NCBI RefSeq assembly: GCF_024220175.1
Contig: NZ_CP098502.1
Coordinates: forward strand, 2,170,001-2,234,000
Length of the DNA: 64,000 bases
Source of the DNA: Paraconexibacter antarcticus
Lineage (GTDB): Bacteria > Actinomycetota > Thermoleophilia > Solirubrobacterales > Solirubrobacteraceae
Direction of reading: 5' to 3'
Positions 17,229-26,517 of this stretch are shown here, piece after piece. The stretch's first letter is position 1, and the number at the start of each line of letters is the position of its first letter. Under the pieces are notes generated by a model, which was given only the letters and a program-made list of their open reading frames with translations, was not told the DNA's origin and made no database searches. A program made the position numbers and the translations under genes.

Positions 17229-20227
17229 CGGACCTCCTCCGAGAGGACGCGCGCGGGCCAGTCGCCGCGCAGGCAGCGGCCCGCCAGGAGCGCGGCGACG
17301 AGCGCCGTGAGGAGGAGCGCGACGGCGGTGAGCCCGAGCGTCGCCCCGACGGGGACGACCGTGCGCAGCGGCGGCTGGGCGACGGCGTCGCCGCCGCGCA
17401 CGACCGCGGCGCCCGTCGCGCCCGCGGCGAGGCCGAGCGCCACCCCGGCGACGACCCCCGCGACGGCCAGGCCGCCCGCCTGCAGCGCGACGACGCGGCG
17501 CAGCACCCGCGGGGCGACGCCGTCCGCCTCGAGCCCCGCGTGGGCGGCGGCGCCGTCGCGGAGGATGGCGCCGCGGGCCGCGACGAGGGCGAGCAGCGCG
17601 AGGGCCACGGCGAGCGCGGCGGCGCCGGCGAGCGCGCGCAGCCGTCCCCGGGCGAGCGGGTCCCGGGTGAGCCGGGCCCGGACGGCGGCGCGGGTGAGGA
17701 CCGACCCGCCGGCGACCCGGTGCAGCGCCGCCGCGAGCGCCGGGCCGCCCGCGCCGGCGACCCACAGCTCGTCGACGCGGCCCGTCCCGGGGGCGAGCGC
17801 GTCGAGCGCCGTGCGCAGGGCCGCCGCGTCTGCCACGGCGAAGGCCCCCGTGACGGTCGCGACGCGCGGGGCGACGCCGACGACGAGCGCGGGGACCTCG
17901 GCGCCGTCGACGGCGAGCACGACCCGGCGGCGGGCTCCGGCGTCGCGGGCCGTCCCCGCGTCGGTGAGCACCGGGACCGGGGCGCGGTCGACCGTCGCGG
18001 GCGGCCGCAGCACGCCGAGCCCGCTGCGGTCGAAGGCGTAGCGGACGACGCCCGCGTGCAGGCCGGCGGCGGCGCCGTGCGCGCCCCAGCCGGCGAAGCG
18101 GGTGAGCGTCCGGCCGCGGCCGTCGCGCAGCGGGCCGAGCGTCGCCCGCCCCCGGCTCACGAGAGCGCCCTCGAGGTCGTTCGTCGCCTGGTGCCCGTCG
18201 GTGGCGGCGAGCGCCTCGGCCTTCGTCAGGGTGAGGCCCGCGACCCGCAGCGCGGCGGGGCCTGGGGGGACCCGGCCGACGCGGCGCGCCGGGTCGGCGC
18301 GCGCGGGGGTCAGGTCGGCCACGGTGCTCGTCCCGTCGGCCCGGCGCAGGACGACGCCGACGTCGGCGGCGTCCCCGCGCGAGTGGATCCGGACGGCGAG
18401 GGGCGTCCCGGGGGCCACGCGCGCCGCGCCGAGGACGGCGGCGGCCGGCTGCCGCAGGCGGCGGGCGTGGGGGAGGCCGGCCTGCGCGAGCACCGCGGCG
18501 GGGGCGGCGAGCAGGGTCAGCGGGTCGCGGGTCGGGCCGATGAGCGCGGCGGCGTCCCGCCGGAGGACCGGGGACACGGCGGTGACGCCGGGCACCGCGC
18601 GGTAGCGGGCGAGCGGACGCCGGTCGAGCGGGCCGCGAAGGGCGGCGTCGGGCCCGACGATCCCCCCGAGGGGGACCCGGAAGGCCGCCTGGTCGGACTG
18701 GCCCGCGCGGAGCGTCGCCCGGTACCCGCCGGCGAGGACCGTGAGCGCGGCCGCGACGGCGACGGCCGCGACCGCGAGCGCCGCCGGGCCGGGCCGGCGG
18801 GCGAGGTCGAGGACGGCCAGGCGCCCCGGGCGGCCGGGCGCGCCCGGCCACCGGCGGCCGAGGAGGGCGAGCGCCGGCGGCGTCGCGCGGGCGACGAGGA
18901 GGCCGCCGACGGTGAGGACGAGCGCCGGCAGCTCGAGCACCTGCCGGTCGGCGCCGTCGCGCACCCGCGCGTCCGCGAGCGCGAGGACGAGCGCCGCACC
19001 GGCGCCGGCGAGCGCGAGCTCGCAGAGGCGGGCGGCGAGGCGCGCCCCGGCGGCCGCTCCGGCGACCGCGAGCGCGACCGCGGCGAGCGCCGCCGCGGCG
19101 CCACCGGCGAGCACGGGGCCACGCGCGAGGCCGTGGGCGAGCAGCGGCCCGGCGCCGACGCCGTCGCGGGCCCCGAGGAGCGCGACCGCGGCGACGGCCG
19201 CGAGCACCCCGGCGGCCGCCCCGGCGAGGGCAGGGCCGCCGGCCTCCCCGAGGAGCAGCGCCGCCCGCTGACCCAGCCGCGCGCCGGCCCGCTCCAGCCG
19301 GGCGCCCTCGGCCGCGAGCCCCGCGCGCAGCCCGCCGGCGGTGAGGAGCAGGACGGCGGCAAGCACCGCGAGCGCGGCGGCGGTGAGCGTCTCCAGACGG
19401 CCCGGCACAGCCGCCGCCCGCGCGCGGGCCGCGGCGAGCGCGCCCAGCGGCGCGGTGGCCGTGAGCCCCGGGTCCGCGACGGCGGCGTCCCGGGCCCGCG
19501 CGGCGATGCGGGCCCGCACCGGGCCGAGGTCCCACGCGCGGAGGGCGCCGAGGTCGAGCGGCGCCGCCCACTGCTGCGTGCGGAAGACCGACGCCAGGCC
19601 CGCGAGCGCGTCGAGGGCGGCCGGATCGGCACCGACGAGCACGGGGGGCCGTTGCTCGTCCGCCGCGCCGCCGACCGCCCGCGCCGCGCGGGGGAGATAC
19701 CCGAGCGGCACCGGCGAGCGCAGCCGCCCCCGCCCGACGACGACGACACGCAGGCCGCGGTCGCGAACGCGCGCCGGGGCCGGCACGCCGCCGACCTGGA
19801 GCACCTCGCAGCGCGCGGGCACGCAGCCCTGCGGCAGGCGGCCCGCGGTGACGGTGACCCAGCGGCCCAGGGGGCGGACGGCGGCGAGGCGGACGGTCGC
19901 GCGGGCCAGCCGGAGGGGAAGGAGCTGCGTCGTGCGGGTCGGCGCGGCGCCGGCCATCGCCCGTACGGCGGCCCGGGCGCGCGCGTCGACCGCGCGGGTC
20001 ACCCCGCCGCTCCAGGTGAGCGCCACCGTCCGGGCGGGCGGGGGGACGGCGGCGAGCGTCCGGTGGGCCGCCCGGTCCCCCGTCAGGGTCCCGTAGCCGG
20101 CCACCGTCCCGAGGAAGGCGAGCATCACGGCGGTGACCGCGGCGACACCGAGCCACCGGCCGGGCCGGGCCCGCAGCCGCGCCGCCGCGAGCCGCAGCGG
20201 AGCGGCGAGGGCGGGCGTCCGCGGCAT
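17225..20227 (-). CDS. FtsX/MacB-type ABC permease
   Basis: A 1000-residue membrane protein with a first helix at ~22-45 (WLGVAAVTAVMLAFLGTVAG) followed by a large extracytoplasmic domain. A cluster of hydrophobic helices follows (~330-500), then a second large domain, then a final set of helices (~830-990, for example LTAVALLLTALVAALLA). This duplicated layout matches long FtsX permeases that pair with LolD-like ATPases and act in mechanotransmission, lipid or peptide handling. The start is set at ATG 20225-20227; an in-frame ATG at 20255-20257 is possible. It is coupled to the double ATPase by a GTGA overlap. Confidence 0.85.
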   Translation of the reverse strand: MPRTPALAAPLRLAAARLRARPGRWLGVAAVTAVMLAFLGTVAGYGTLTGDRAAHRTLAAVPPPARTVALTWSGGVTRAVDARARAAVRAMAGAAPTRTTQLLPLRLARATVRLAAVRPLGRWVTVTAGRLPQGCVPARCEVLQVGGVPAPARVRDRGLRVVVVGRGRLRSPVPLGYLPRAARAVGGAADEQRPPVLVGADPAALDALAGLASVFRTQQWAAPLDLGALRAWDLGPVRARIAARARDAAVADPGLTATAPLGALAAARARAAAVPGRLETLTAAALAVLAAVLLLTAGGLRAGLAAEGARLERAGARLGQRAALLLGEAGGPALAGAAAGVLAAVAAVALLGARDGVGAGPLLAHGLARGPVLAGGAAAALAAVALAVAGAAAGARLAARLCELALAGAGAALVLALADARVRDGADRQVLELPALVLTVGGLLVARATPPALALLGRRWPGAPGRPGRLAVLDLARRPGPAALAVAAVAVAAALTVLAGGYRATLRAGQSDQAAFRVPLGGIVGPDAALRGPLDRRPLARYRAVPGVTAVSPVLRRDAAALIGPTRDPLTLLAAPAAVLAQAGLPHARRLRQPAAAVLGAARVAPGTPLAVRIHSRGDAADVGVVLRRADGTSTVADLTPARADPARRVGRVPPGPAALRVAGLTLTKAEALAATDGHQATNDLEGALVSRGRATLGPLRDGRGRTLTRFAGWGAHGAAAGLHAGVVRYAFDRSGLGVLRPPATVDRAPVPVLTDAGTARDAGARRRVVLAVDGAEVPALVVGVAPRVATVTGAFAVADAAALRTALDALAPGTGRVDELWVAGAGGPALAAALHRVAGGSVLTRAAVRARLTRDPLARGRLRALAGAAALAVALALLALVAARGAILRDGAAAHAGLEADGVAPRVLRRVVALQAGGLAVAGVVAGVALGLAAGATGAAVVRGGDAVAQPPLRTVVPVGATLGLTAVALLLTALVAALLAGRCLRGDWPARVLSEEVR

Positions 20228-20320
20228 CAGCGCGCCGTCTCGCCGCGGTCGGCGCATTCACGTGCAGGCGGCACGCACCGATCGTAGTCCCGCCGCCCGC
20301 CCGCACCCAGGGCCAGCGGG

Positions 20321-20326
20321 TACATT
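20321..20326 (+). promoter_or_regulatory. -10 element, probable leaderless start
   Basis: TACATT is followed by six bases and the ATG at 20333, without a ribosome site. It lies in the 105-base divergent region between the FtsX gene and the MDR gene. Confidence 0.5.
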
Positions 20327-20332
20327 CGCCGC

Positions 20333-21445
20333 ATGACCACCGGACGCAGCCTCCGATCGCTCATCGCCTCCGACGGGACGCTCCGGCTCTCGCTCGTGGA
20401 GCGCGACATCCCCGAGCCGACCGGCAGTCAGGTCGTCGTCGCCGTCGAGGCGTCGCCGATCAACCCGTCGGACCTCGGCGTCCTGCTCGGGGCGGTCGAC
20501 CCGGCCGGGCTGCGGCGGGACGGCGCGGAGATCGTCGGCGAGGTCCCGGCGGCGGCCCTCGCGGTCTACCGCGACCGGCTCGACAAGCCGCTGCCGGTCG
20601 GCAACGAGGGCGCGGGCATCGTCGTCGCCGCCGGGCCCGACGCCGCCCACCTCGTCGGCCGGCGCGTGGCGCTGTTCGGCGGCCTGATGTGGGCCGACTT
20701 CCGGGTCGCCGACGCGGCCGCCGTCGTCGAGCTCCCGGACGACGTGAGCACGCCCGCGGGCGCGGCCCTGTTCGTCAACCCGCTCACCGCGCTCTCGATG
20801 GTCGAGACGATGCGCGCCGAGGGCCACACCGCCCTCGTCCACACCGCGGCGGCCTCGAACCTCGGGCAGATGCTCGTGCGCATCTGCGCCGCGGACGGCA
20901 TCGGCCTCGTGAACATCGTCCGCCGCGCGGACCACGTCCGGCTCCTGCGCGACCTCGGCGCCGAGCACGTCGTGGACTCCTCGCTGCCGGACTTCTCGGG
21001 CCGGCTCACCGAGGCGATCCGCGCGACCGGCGCCACGCTCGCCTTCGACGCGATCGGCGGCGGGACGCTCGCCGGGGACATCCTCACCGCGATGGAGCAC
21101 GCCCAGCCGCCGCTGCAGTCGTGGACGCCCTACGGGACGACCGTGCCCAAGCAGGTCTACATCTACGGGGCACTCGACTTCTCGCCGACCGTCATCGACC
21201 GCCGCTTCGGCCTGACGTGGGGCGTCGGCGGGTTCCTGCTGACGAACGCGCTCGGCCGGCTCGGCGGCGAGGCCATCGCCCGGATGCGCGCCCGCGTCAT
21301 CGCCGAGGCCACGACGACCTTCGCCTCGGGGTACGCGCAGACGATCGGCCTGGCCGACGTCCTCGACCTCGAGACGCTCGTCGCCGCCTCCAAGCGCGGC
21401 ACGGGGAGCAAGTTCCTCATCGACCCGTCGCGCGATCGCACCTAG
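20333..21445 (+). CDS. Zinc-type/MDR alcohol dehydrogenase-like (quinone oxidoreductase) protein
   Basis: A 370-residue medium-chain reductase. The N-terminal GroES-like domain has VEASPINPSDLGVLLG and PVGNEGAGIVVAAG. The Rossmann domain starts near ALVHTAAASNLGQMLVRICA, followed by GLVNIVRRADHVRLLRDLGAEHVVD in pieces and LAFDAIGGGTL. Catalytic zinc Cys/His ligands are absent, which points to the QOR branch, NADPH-dependent reduction of enones or quinones. It stands alone, and the Ca2+ antiporter follows after 39 bases in the same direction. Confidence 0.85.
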   Translation: MTTGRSLRSLIASDGTLRLSLVERDIPEPTGSQVVVAVEASPINPSDLGVLLGAVDPAGLRRDGAEIVGEVPAAALAVYRDRLDKPLPVGNEGAGIVVAAGPDAAHLVGRRVALFGGLMWADFRVADAAAVVELPDDVSTPAGAALFVNPLTALSMVETMRAEGHTALVHTAAASNLGQMLVRICAADGIGLVNIVRRADHVRLLRDLGAEHVVDSSLPDFSGRLTEAIRATGATLAFDAIGGGTLAGDILTAMEHAQPPLQSWTPYGTTVPKQVYIYGALDFSPTVIDRRFGLTWGVGGFLLTNALGRLGGEAIARMRARVIAEATTTFASGYAQTIGLADVLDLETLVAASKRGTGSKFLIDPSRDRT

Positions 21446-21484
21446 TCATGGGTCCGGCGGGCGGCGCCGGGTAGGCGGGGGCGG

Positions 21485-22555
21485 ATGACCGGCCTCGCGA
21501 CCCCGCTGCTCCTCGTGATCTTCCTCGGCGCGGCCGGCGCGATCTGGGTCGCCGGCGTGCAGCTGTCGGATCAGACCGACGTCCTGTCACGCCGCCTGCA
21601 TCTCGGGTCGGCCCTCGGCGGGCTCATCCTGCTGGCGGTCGCCACGAACCTGCCGGAGATCGCCATCGTCACGAGCGCCGCGCTCTCCGGGAAGGTCGGC
21701 GTGGCCGTCGGCAACATCCTCGGCGGCATCGCGATCCAGACCGTCGTGCTCGTCGCCCTCGACGCCTTCGGCGGACGCGGCCGTCACCCCCTGACCTACC
21801 GGGCGGCGTCGCTCGTGCTCGTCCTCGAGGGCATCGCGGTCATCGCGGTGCTGGCGGTCGTCGTGGCGGGGACGCAGCTGCCGAGCAGCGCGCGACTCTG
21901 GCGCCTCACGCCCGAGTCGCTGCTCATCGCCGCGCTGTGGATCGTCAGCCTCTTCCTCGTGCAGCGCGCCCAGACGCGCCTGCCGTGGCACGAGTCGGGG
22001 GAGGCGCCCGACAACCAGGAGAAGCCCCGCGGGCACAGCCAGGAGCGGACCGAGCACGAGGCGACGACGCGCGGGGTGAGCACCGCGCGGGCGGGGGCGA
22101 TCTTCGGCGCGGCCGCCCTCGTGACGCTTGTGTCCGGCGTGCTCCTCGAGCGCAGCGGCGAGGCGATCGCAAGCCACATCGGGCTCTCCGGGGTGCTGTT
22201 CGGCTCCACGATCCTGGCGGCGGCGACGTCGCTGCCCGAGCTCTCGACGGGGCTGACCTCGGTCCGCCAGGGCGACGAGCAGCTCGCCATCAGCGACATC
22301 TTCGGCGGCAACGCCTTCCTCCCGGTCCTCTTCCTGCTCGCGACGCTCCTGTCCGGCAAGGCCGTGCTGCCGCAGGCCCAGGACACGGACATCTACCTCA
22401 CCGCGGTCGGCATGCTCCTCACCGGCGTCTACGTGACCGGACTGCTGTTCCGTCCCGCGCGCCGCATCGCGGGGATGGGCCTCGACTCGCTCATCGTCCT
22501 CGTGCTCTACGTCCTCGCGATCGGCGGGCTCTTCGCGATCGCCGCCGGTGGGTGA
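21485..22555 (+). CDS. Sodium/calcium exchanger family antiporter (CaCA)
   Basis: A 356-residue protein with two inverted five-helix repeats. The two alpha-repeat motifs are clear: AVATNLPEIAIVTSAAL with GNILGGIAIQT in the first half, and AAATSLPELSTGLTSV with SDIFGGNAFLPV in the second. The conserved Glu in each motif binds Ca2+. A charged cytoplasmic loop (~residues 170-200) separates the halves. It exchanges Ca2+ for H+ or Na+ across the inner membrane. No link to neighbours is apparent. Confidence 0.93.
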   Translation: MTGLATPLLLVIFLGAAGAIWVAGVQLSDQTDVLSRRLHLGSALGGLILLAVATNLPEIAIVTSAALSGKVGVAVGNILGGIAIQTVVLVALDAFGGRGRHPLTYRAASLVLVLEGIAVIAVLAVVVAGTQLPSSARLWRLTPESLLIAALWIVSLFLVQRAQTRLPWHESGEAPDNQEKPRGHSQERTEHEATTRGVSTARAGAIFGAAALVTLVSGVLLERSGEAIASHIGLSGVLFGSTILAAATSLPELSTGLTSVRQGDEQLAISDIFGGNAFLPVLFLLATLLSGKAVLPQAQDTDIYLTAVGMLLTGVYVTGLLFRPARRIAGMGLDSLIVLVLYVLAIGGLFAIAAGG

Positions 22556-22596
22556 GCTCCGGCCTGCGGACGCGCCGACGGCGCCGCCGGAACGAC

Positions 22597-22657
22597 CTTA
22601 CGCATCATCAGGTCCAGTGAGCAAGTGCCGTGGCTCTGAGGTCGCGTAAGTTACACT
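22597..22657 (+). promoter_or_regulatory. Promoter and candidate operator of the tetR gene
   Basis: CTTACGC (22597-22603) and GCGTAAG (22644-22650) form an inverted pair 40 bases apart. GCGTAAG recurs in the ferredoxin promoter at 23352-23358, so it may be an operator half-site for the local TetR protein. TACACT (22652-22657) lies six bases before the ATG at 22664 and fits a leaderless -10. Confidence 0.45.
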
Positions 22658-22663
22658 CGCGGC

Positions 22664-23275
22664 ATGGCCACCCTCTCTCGCCGCGAGCGCACCGACGCGA
22701 CCCGCCAGGCGACGGAGGCGGCGCTGCTCGCGGCGACCGTCGAGCTCCTGGAGCAGGGCACCCCGTTCGCCGAGCTCGGCATCGAGCAGATCGTGCGTCA
22801 GGCCGGGTTCTCGCGGCCGACCTTCTACACCTACTTCCGCGACAAGCGCGAGCTGATCCTCCGCCTCGGGGCGGGTCTGCAGGCGGCCGTCGCCGAGGCC
22901 GCGGACCCGTGGCTGACCGGCGAGAGCGGCCGCACGCGTGAGACGCTCACGGCCGTCCTCGAGGCCTTCCGCGCCCATCGCGGCACGCTCGTGGCGATCA
23001 ACGAGGCGGCGACGTACGACCCCGAGGTCGCCGGCTTCTGGCGCGGCTTCCACGAGAACTTCCTGCAGACCGCCCTCGGCCGCATCCTCCGCGGCGACCC
23101 GGACCTGTCGCCCGAGCGGGCCCGGGCGCGGGCGTACGCCCTGGTGTGGATGACGCAGCGGGTCCTCTCCGAGCACCTCGCCTTCCCGACCCAGGACGAG
23201 CAGGCGCTCCTCGACGAGCTCGCCGGCCTGTGGCAGGGCGCCGCCGGCGGGTCCGCCGCCGCCGCCGCGGACTGA
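22664..23275 (+). CDS. TetR-family regulator of the CYP153 cassette
   Basis: A 203-residue one-component regulator. The N-terminal helix-turn-helix is at ~15-60 (TVELLEQGTPF, IEQIVRQAGFSRPTFYTYFRDKRELI in overlapping parts), the standard TetR DNA-binding signature. The rest is an all-helical ligand/dimer domain. It lies directly upstream of, and codirectional with, the ferredoxin-CYP153-reductase genes. Repeated palindromic motifs flank both its own promoter and that of the cassette. It probably represses the cassette until an alkane, fatty acid or terpene inducer binds; the inducer is inference. Confidence 0.9.
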   Translation: MATLSRRERTDATRQATEAALLAATVELLEQGTPFAELGIEQIVRQAGFSRPTFYTYFRDKRELILRLGAGLQAAVAEAADPWLTGESGRTRETLTAVLEAFRAHRGTLVAINEAATYDPEVAGFWRGFHENFLQTALGRILRGDPDLSPERARARAYALVWMTQRVLSEHLAFPTQDEQALLDELAGLWQGAAGGSAAAAAD

Positions 23276-23343
23276 CCGGCCGTCCCGGTCGGGCGCGGCG
23301 CGCGCGGCGAGGCCCTGAGCGTCACGGTCCCTGCCGTGATGAC

Positions 23344-23387
23344 TTGACATGGCGTAAGGACGTTCTGTAGTTTGACACTGCGTCAAA
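23344..23387 (+). promoter_or_regulatory. Promoter and operator of the ferredoxin-CYP153 operon
   Basis: TTGACA (23344-23349) is followed after 16 bases by TGTAGT (23366-23371), the best SigA-type promoter in the window. A palindrome TTTGAC-N5-GTCAAA (23371-23387) covers the end of the -10 and the probable start site. A degenerate copy, TTGACATGGCGTAAG, overlies the -35 at 23344-23358, 28 bases away. Repressor binding would block the promoter. Confidence 0.7.
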
Positions 23388-23427
23388 CGACGCCCGCGTT
23401 CATTCGGCATCCAGTAGGGGAGAGACA

Positions 23428-23748
23428 ATGGGAACCATCACCTTCACCGAGTACGACGGCACCTCCCACGAGGTCGAGTTCGCCGACGGTGAGTCGCTCA
23501 TGGAGCTCGCGACGTCGAACGGCGTCCCCGGCATCGACGGGGACTGCGGGGGCGAGGCGTCCTGCGGGACGTGCCACGTCATCGTCGACGACGCGTGGAT
23601 CGCCGCGACCGGGCCACGCTCGGACGAGGAGAGCCAGATGATCGAGATGTCGCCCGAGTGCGCCCCGAACTCGCGCCTGGCGTGTCAGCTGAAGGCCTGC
23701 GCCGGCCTGGACGGTCTGAAGGTCCGTCTCCCCGAGTTCCAGATGTAG
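23428..23748 (+). CDS. [2Fe-2S] ferredoxin, adrenodoxin/putidaredoxin type
   Basis: A 106-residue ferredoxin with cluster ligands C40, C46, C49 and C86 (CGGEASCGTC ... LACQ), the spacing of P450-partner ferredoxins. The C-terminal region LPEFQM ends with an aromatic residue near the tail, as in putidaredoxin-like proteins. AGGGGAGAG lies just upstream of the ATG. It should shuttle electrons from the reductase encoded third in the operon to the CYP153 P450 encoded next. A 38-base gap separates it from the P450 gene. Confidence 0.95.
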   Translation: MGTITFTEYDGTSHEVEFADGESLMELATSNGVPGIDGDCGGEASCGTCHVIVDDAWIAATGPRSDEESQMIEMSPECAPNSRLACQLKACAGLDGLKVRLPEFQM

Positions 23749-23786
23749 GCAGTCCCCGACTTCCAACCCAGGCGGAGAGAGATCCA

Positions 23787-25232
23787 ATGACGACCACCAC
23801 CAGCATGCTCACCAAGGCCAAGGCCGCCATCACGGACAAGGTGCAGGCGACCGTGCCGGTCGACCGCCAGGTCCGGGCGGCGCACCTCGTCAAGAAGGCC
23901 CAGCGCTTCGCCGGCCTGAGCACGCCGCTCGTCTTCACCGAGCAGCCGATCCCGGACCCGGCAGACGTGCCGCTGACCGAGATCGACGTCAGCAACCCGT
24001 TCATGAACCGCCAGGGCAAGTGGTACCCGTACTTCGCGCGGCTCCGCGAGGAGGCCCCGATCCACTACCTCGCCGACAGCCCGTTCGGCCCGTTCTGGTC
24101 GATCACGCGCTACGCGGACATCCAGGCGGTCGACTCGAACCCCGACGTCTTCTCGGCCGAGCCCTACATCGTCCTCGGCCCCCCGCCGCTCGAGATCGAG
24201 ATGTTCATCGCGATGGACCCGCCCAAGCACGACGTCCAGCGCAAGGCCGTCCAGGGCGTCGTCGCGCCGCGGAACCTCAAGGAGATGGAGTCGCTCATCC
24301 GCGAGCGCGTGCAGGAGGTGCTCGACGGCCTGCCGACCGACGAGCCCTTCGACTGGGTCCAGGCGGTCTCCAAGGAGATCACGGGCCGGATGCTCGCCAC
24401 GCTCCTCGACTTCCCCTACGAGCAGCGGCACAAGCTCACCTACTGGTCGGACACCATCAGCGGGACGGCCGAGGGCACCGGGGGCACGACCCACCAGGAC
24501 GAGATGTTCGCCGCCGCCGAGGAGCTGGCCCGCAGCTTCGTCGCGCTGTGGCACGACAAGGCGGCGAGGCGCGCCGCCGGTGAGCCCGACGGCTTCGACC
24601 TCATCACGCTGATGCAGACCTCCGAGGACACGAAGGACCTGATCCACAAGCCGATGGAGTTCCTCGGGAACCTGACGCTGCTCATCGTCGGCGGCAACGA
24701 CACGACCCGCAACTCGATGTCCGGTGGCGTCTACGCCCTCAACCAGTACCCCGACCAGTTCGAGAAGCTCAAGGCCGACCCGTCGCTGATCCCGAACATG
24801 GTCTCGGAGATCATCCGCTGGCAGACGCCGCTGGCCTACATGCGCCGGGTCGCCAAGAAGGACGTCCACTTCGGCGGGCAGTTCATCCGCAAGGGCGACC
24901 AGGTGATCATGTGGTACGCCTCGGGCAACCGCGACGAGCGCAAGTTCGAGGATGCGGACCGCCTCATCATCGACCGCAAGAACGCCCGTAACCACATGTC
25001 GTTCGGCTTCGGCGTGCACCGCTGCATGGGCAACCGCCTCGCGGAGATGCAGCTGCGCATCCTGTGGGAGGAGCTCCTCGAGCGGTTCGACCGGATCGAG
25101 GTCGTCGGCGAGCCCGAGTACGTGCAGTCGAACTTCGTCAAGGGCTACGACAGCATGATGGTCCGGCTCACGCCCAAGGCGGCCCCCGCCCAGGCCGGCG
25201 CTGCCCCCGCCGAAGCGGCCTCGGCCGCCTGA
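23787..25232 (+). CDS. Cytochrome P450, CYP153 family (terminal alkane/fatty-acid hydroxylase type)
   Basis: A 481-residue P450. CYP153 hallmarks are IDVSNPF near residue 65, MFIAMDPPKHDVQRK, the I-helix GGNDTTRNSMSGGV (G302-T307), ExxR in SEIIRWQTPL, and the heme loop SFGFGVHRCMGNR with C413. CYP153 enzymes insert oxygen at the terminal carbon of medium-chain alkanes, and some act on fatty acids or terpenes. The N-terminus is ~45 residues longer than usual and the C-terminal tail is Ala/Pro-rich. GGAGAGAG precedes the ATG. The operon with ferredoxin and reductase makes a complete three-component hydroxylase. Confidence 0.95.
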   Translation: MTTTTSMLTKAKAAITDKVQATVPVDRQVRAAHLVKKAQRFAGLSTPLVFTEQPIPDPADVPLTEIDVSNPFMNRQGKWYPYFARLREEAPIHYLADSPFGPFWSITRYADIQAVDSNPDVFSAEPYIVLGPPPLEIEMFIAMDPPKHDVQRKAVQGVVAPRNLKEMESLIRERVQEVLDGLPTDEPFDWVQAVSKEITGRMLATLLDFPYEQRHKLTYWSDTISGTAEGTGGTTHQDEMFAAAEELARSFVALWHDKAARRAAGEPDGFDLITLMQTSEDTKDLIHKPMEFLGNLTLLIVGGNDTTRNSMSGGVYALNQYPDQFEKLKADPSLIPNMVSEIIRWQTPLAYMRRVAKKDVHFGGQFIRKGDQVIMWYASGNRDERKFEDADRLIIDRKNARNHMSFGFGVHRCMGNRLAEMQLRILWEELLERFDRIEVVGEPEYVQSNFVKGYDSMMVRLTPKAAPAQAGAAPAEAASAA

Positions 25233-25262
25233 GGCCGGTCGGTGGAGCGAGGGGAGACGACG

Positions 25263-26504
25263 ATGGACGCAGGCCGGGTGGTCATCGTCGGCGCAAGCCA
25301 CGCGAGCGCGCAGCTGTGCGCGGGCCTGCGCCAGGGCGGCTGGGCGGGGGAGATCCTGCTGATCGGCGACGAGCCGTCGCTGCCCTACCAGCGCCCGCCG
25401 CTGTCGAAGGCGCTCCTCGCCGGGGAGGCGACCGTCGCCGACCTGCTCATCCGCAAGCCGGAGTTCTACGAGAAGGAGCGGGTCGTCTTCCGGCAGGCCC
25501 GCGTCACGCTCATCGACCGCGAGGCCGCGACCGTCGACCTCGACGACGGCGAGACGGTCGGCTACGACCGGCTCGTGCTGTGCACCGGGGCCCGTCCGCG
25601 TCCGCTGGACATCCCCGGGGCCGACCTCGCCGGCGTGCACTGCCTCCGCGACGCGGCCGACACCGACGCCATCCAGCGGACGCTCGCCACCGCCCGTCGC
25701 GCGGTCGTCATCGGCGCCGGGTACATCGGGCTCGAGGCGGCGGCGTCGCTGCGGAAGCTCGGCGTCGACGTCACCGTGCTCGAGGCGGCCGACCGCGTCC
25801 TGCAGCGCGTGACGGCCCCCGCGATCTCGGCGTTCTACGACCGCGTCCACCGCGAGGAGGGCGTCGACCTCCGCGTCGGCGTCGGCGTCGCGGCCATCGA
25901 GGGCGACGCCGCCGTCACCGGCGTCCGGCTCGCCGACGGCGAGCTCGTCGCGGCCGACCTCGTCATCGTCGGCGTCGGCGTCGTGCCCAACGTCGAGCTC
26001 GCGCAGGACGCCGGGCTGGCCGTCGACAACGGCATCCTCGTCGACGCGCACGGCCGCACCGACGATCCGGCCGTCTTCGCGGCCGGCGACTGCGCGAGCT
26101 ACTTCGACGCCCGCTACGACCGCCGCCTGCGCCTGGAGTGCGTCTCCAACGCCGTCGAGCAGGCCAAGACCGTCGCCGCGACGATCTGCGGGAAGGACAA
26201 GACCATCTCCGCGCTGCCGTGGTTCTGGTCGGACCAGTACGACCTGAAGCTCCAGATCGCCGGCCTGAGCACCGGCTACGACGAGATCGTGCTGCGCGGC
26301 GACCCCCGGACCGGCCGCAGCTTCGCCTGCTTCTACTTCGCCGAGGGCAGGCTCGTCGCCGCCGACTGCGTCAACCGGGCGCAGGAGTTCATGTTCAGCA
26401 AGCGGGCCATCGGCGAGGGCCTGTCCCCGGACCGGGCGCTGCTGGCCGATCCGGAGACCCCGCTCGTCTCGCTCCTGCGCGCGCCGTCGGTCAGCGCGGG
26501 CTGA
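25263..26504 (+). CDS. FAD-dependent NAD(P)H-ferredoxin reductase
   Basis: A 413-residue reductase of the putidaredoxin-reductase type. The N-terminal FAD-binding motif is VVIVGASHASAQLCAGL, and LPYQRPPLSKALLAG follows. The NAD(P)H-binding fold starts at VVIGAGYIGLEAAASLRKLG, and the second FAD motif is VFAAGDCA. The C-terminal WFWSDQYDLKLQIAG is typical of partners of P450 ferredoxins. I start at ATG 25263 with GGGGAGACG upstream rather than the GTG at 25242. It closes the CYP153 operon and is followed by a hairpin terminator. Confidence 0.95.
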   Translation: MDAGRVVIVGASHASAQLCAGLRQGGWAGEILLIGDEPSLPYQRPPLSKALLAGEATVADLLIRKPEFYEKERVVFRQARVTLIDREAATVDLDDGETVGYDRLVLCTGARPRPLDIPGADLAGVHCLRDAADTDAIQRTLATARRAVVIGAGYIGLEAAASLRKLGVDVTVLEAADRVLQRVTAPAISAFYDRVHREEGVDLRVGVGVAAIEGDAAVTGVRLADGELVAADLVIVGVGVVPNVELAQDAGLAVDNGILVDAHGRTDDPAVFAAGDCASYFDARYDRRLRLECVSNAVEQAKTVAATICGKDKTISALPWFWSDQYDLKLQIAGLSTGYDEIVLRGDPRTGRSFACFYFAEGRLVAADCVNRAQEFMFSKRAIGEGLSPDRALLADPETPLVSLLRAPSVSAG

Positions 26505-26517
26505 CGCCGCTCCGGTC

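Noticed and set aside
15642-20306. A single 1554-codon frame covering both the double ATPase and the permease region
   Set aside because: Only its last 528 codons show protein families; upstream it is the out-of-frame shadow of the FtsX gene.
23399-23412. CATTCGGCAT just before the ferredoxin gene, complementary to the TGCCGAATG core of the dyad motif
   Set aside because: Only nine bases match, with no G-run and no second half-site; likely chance.
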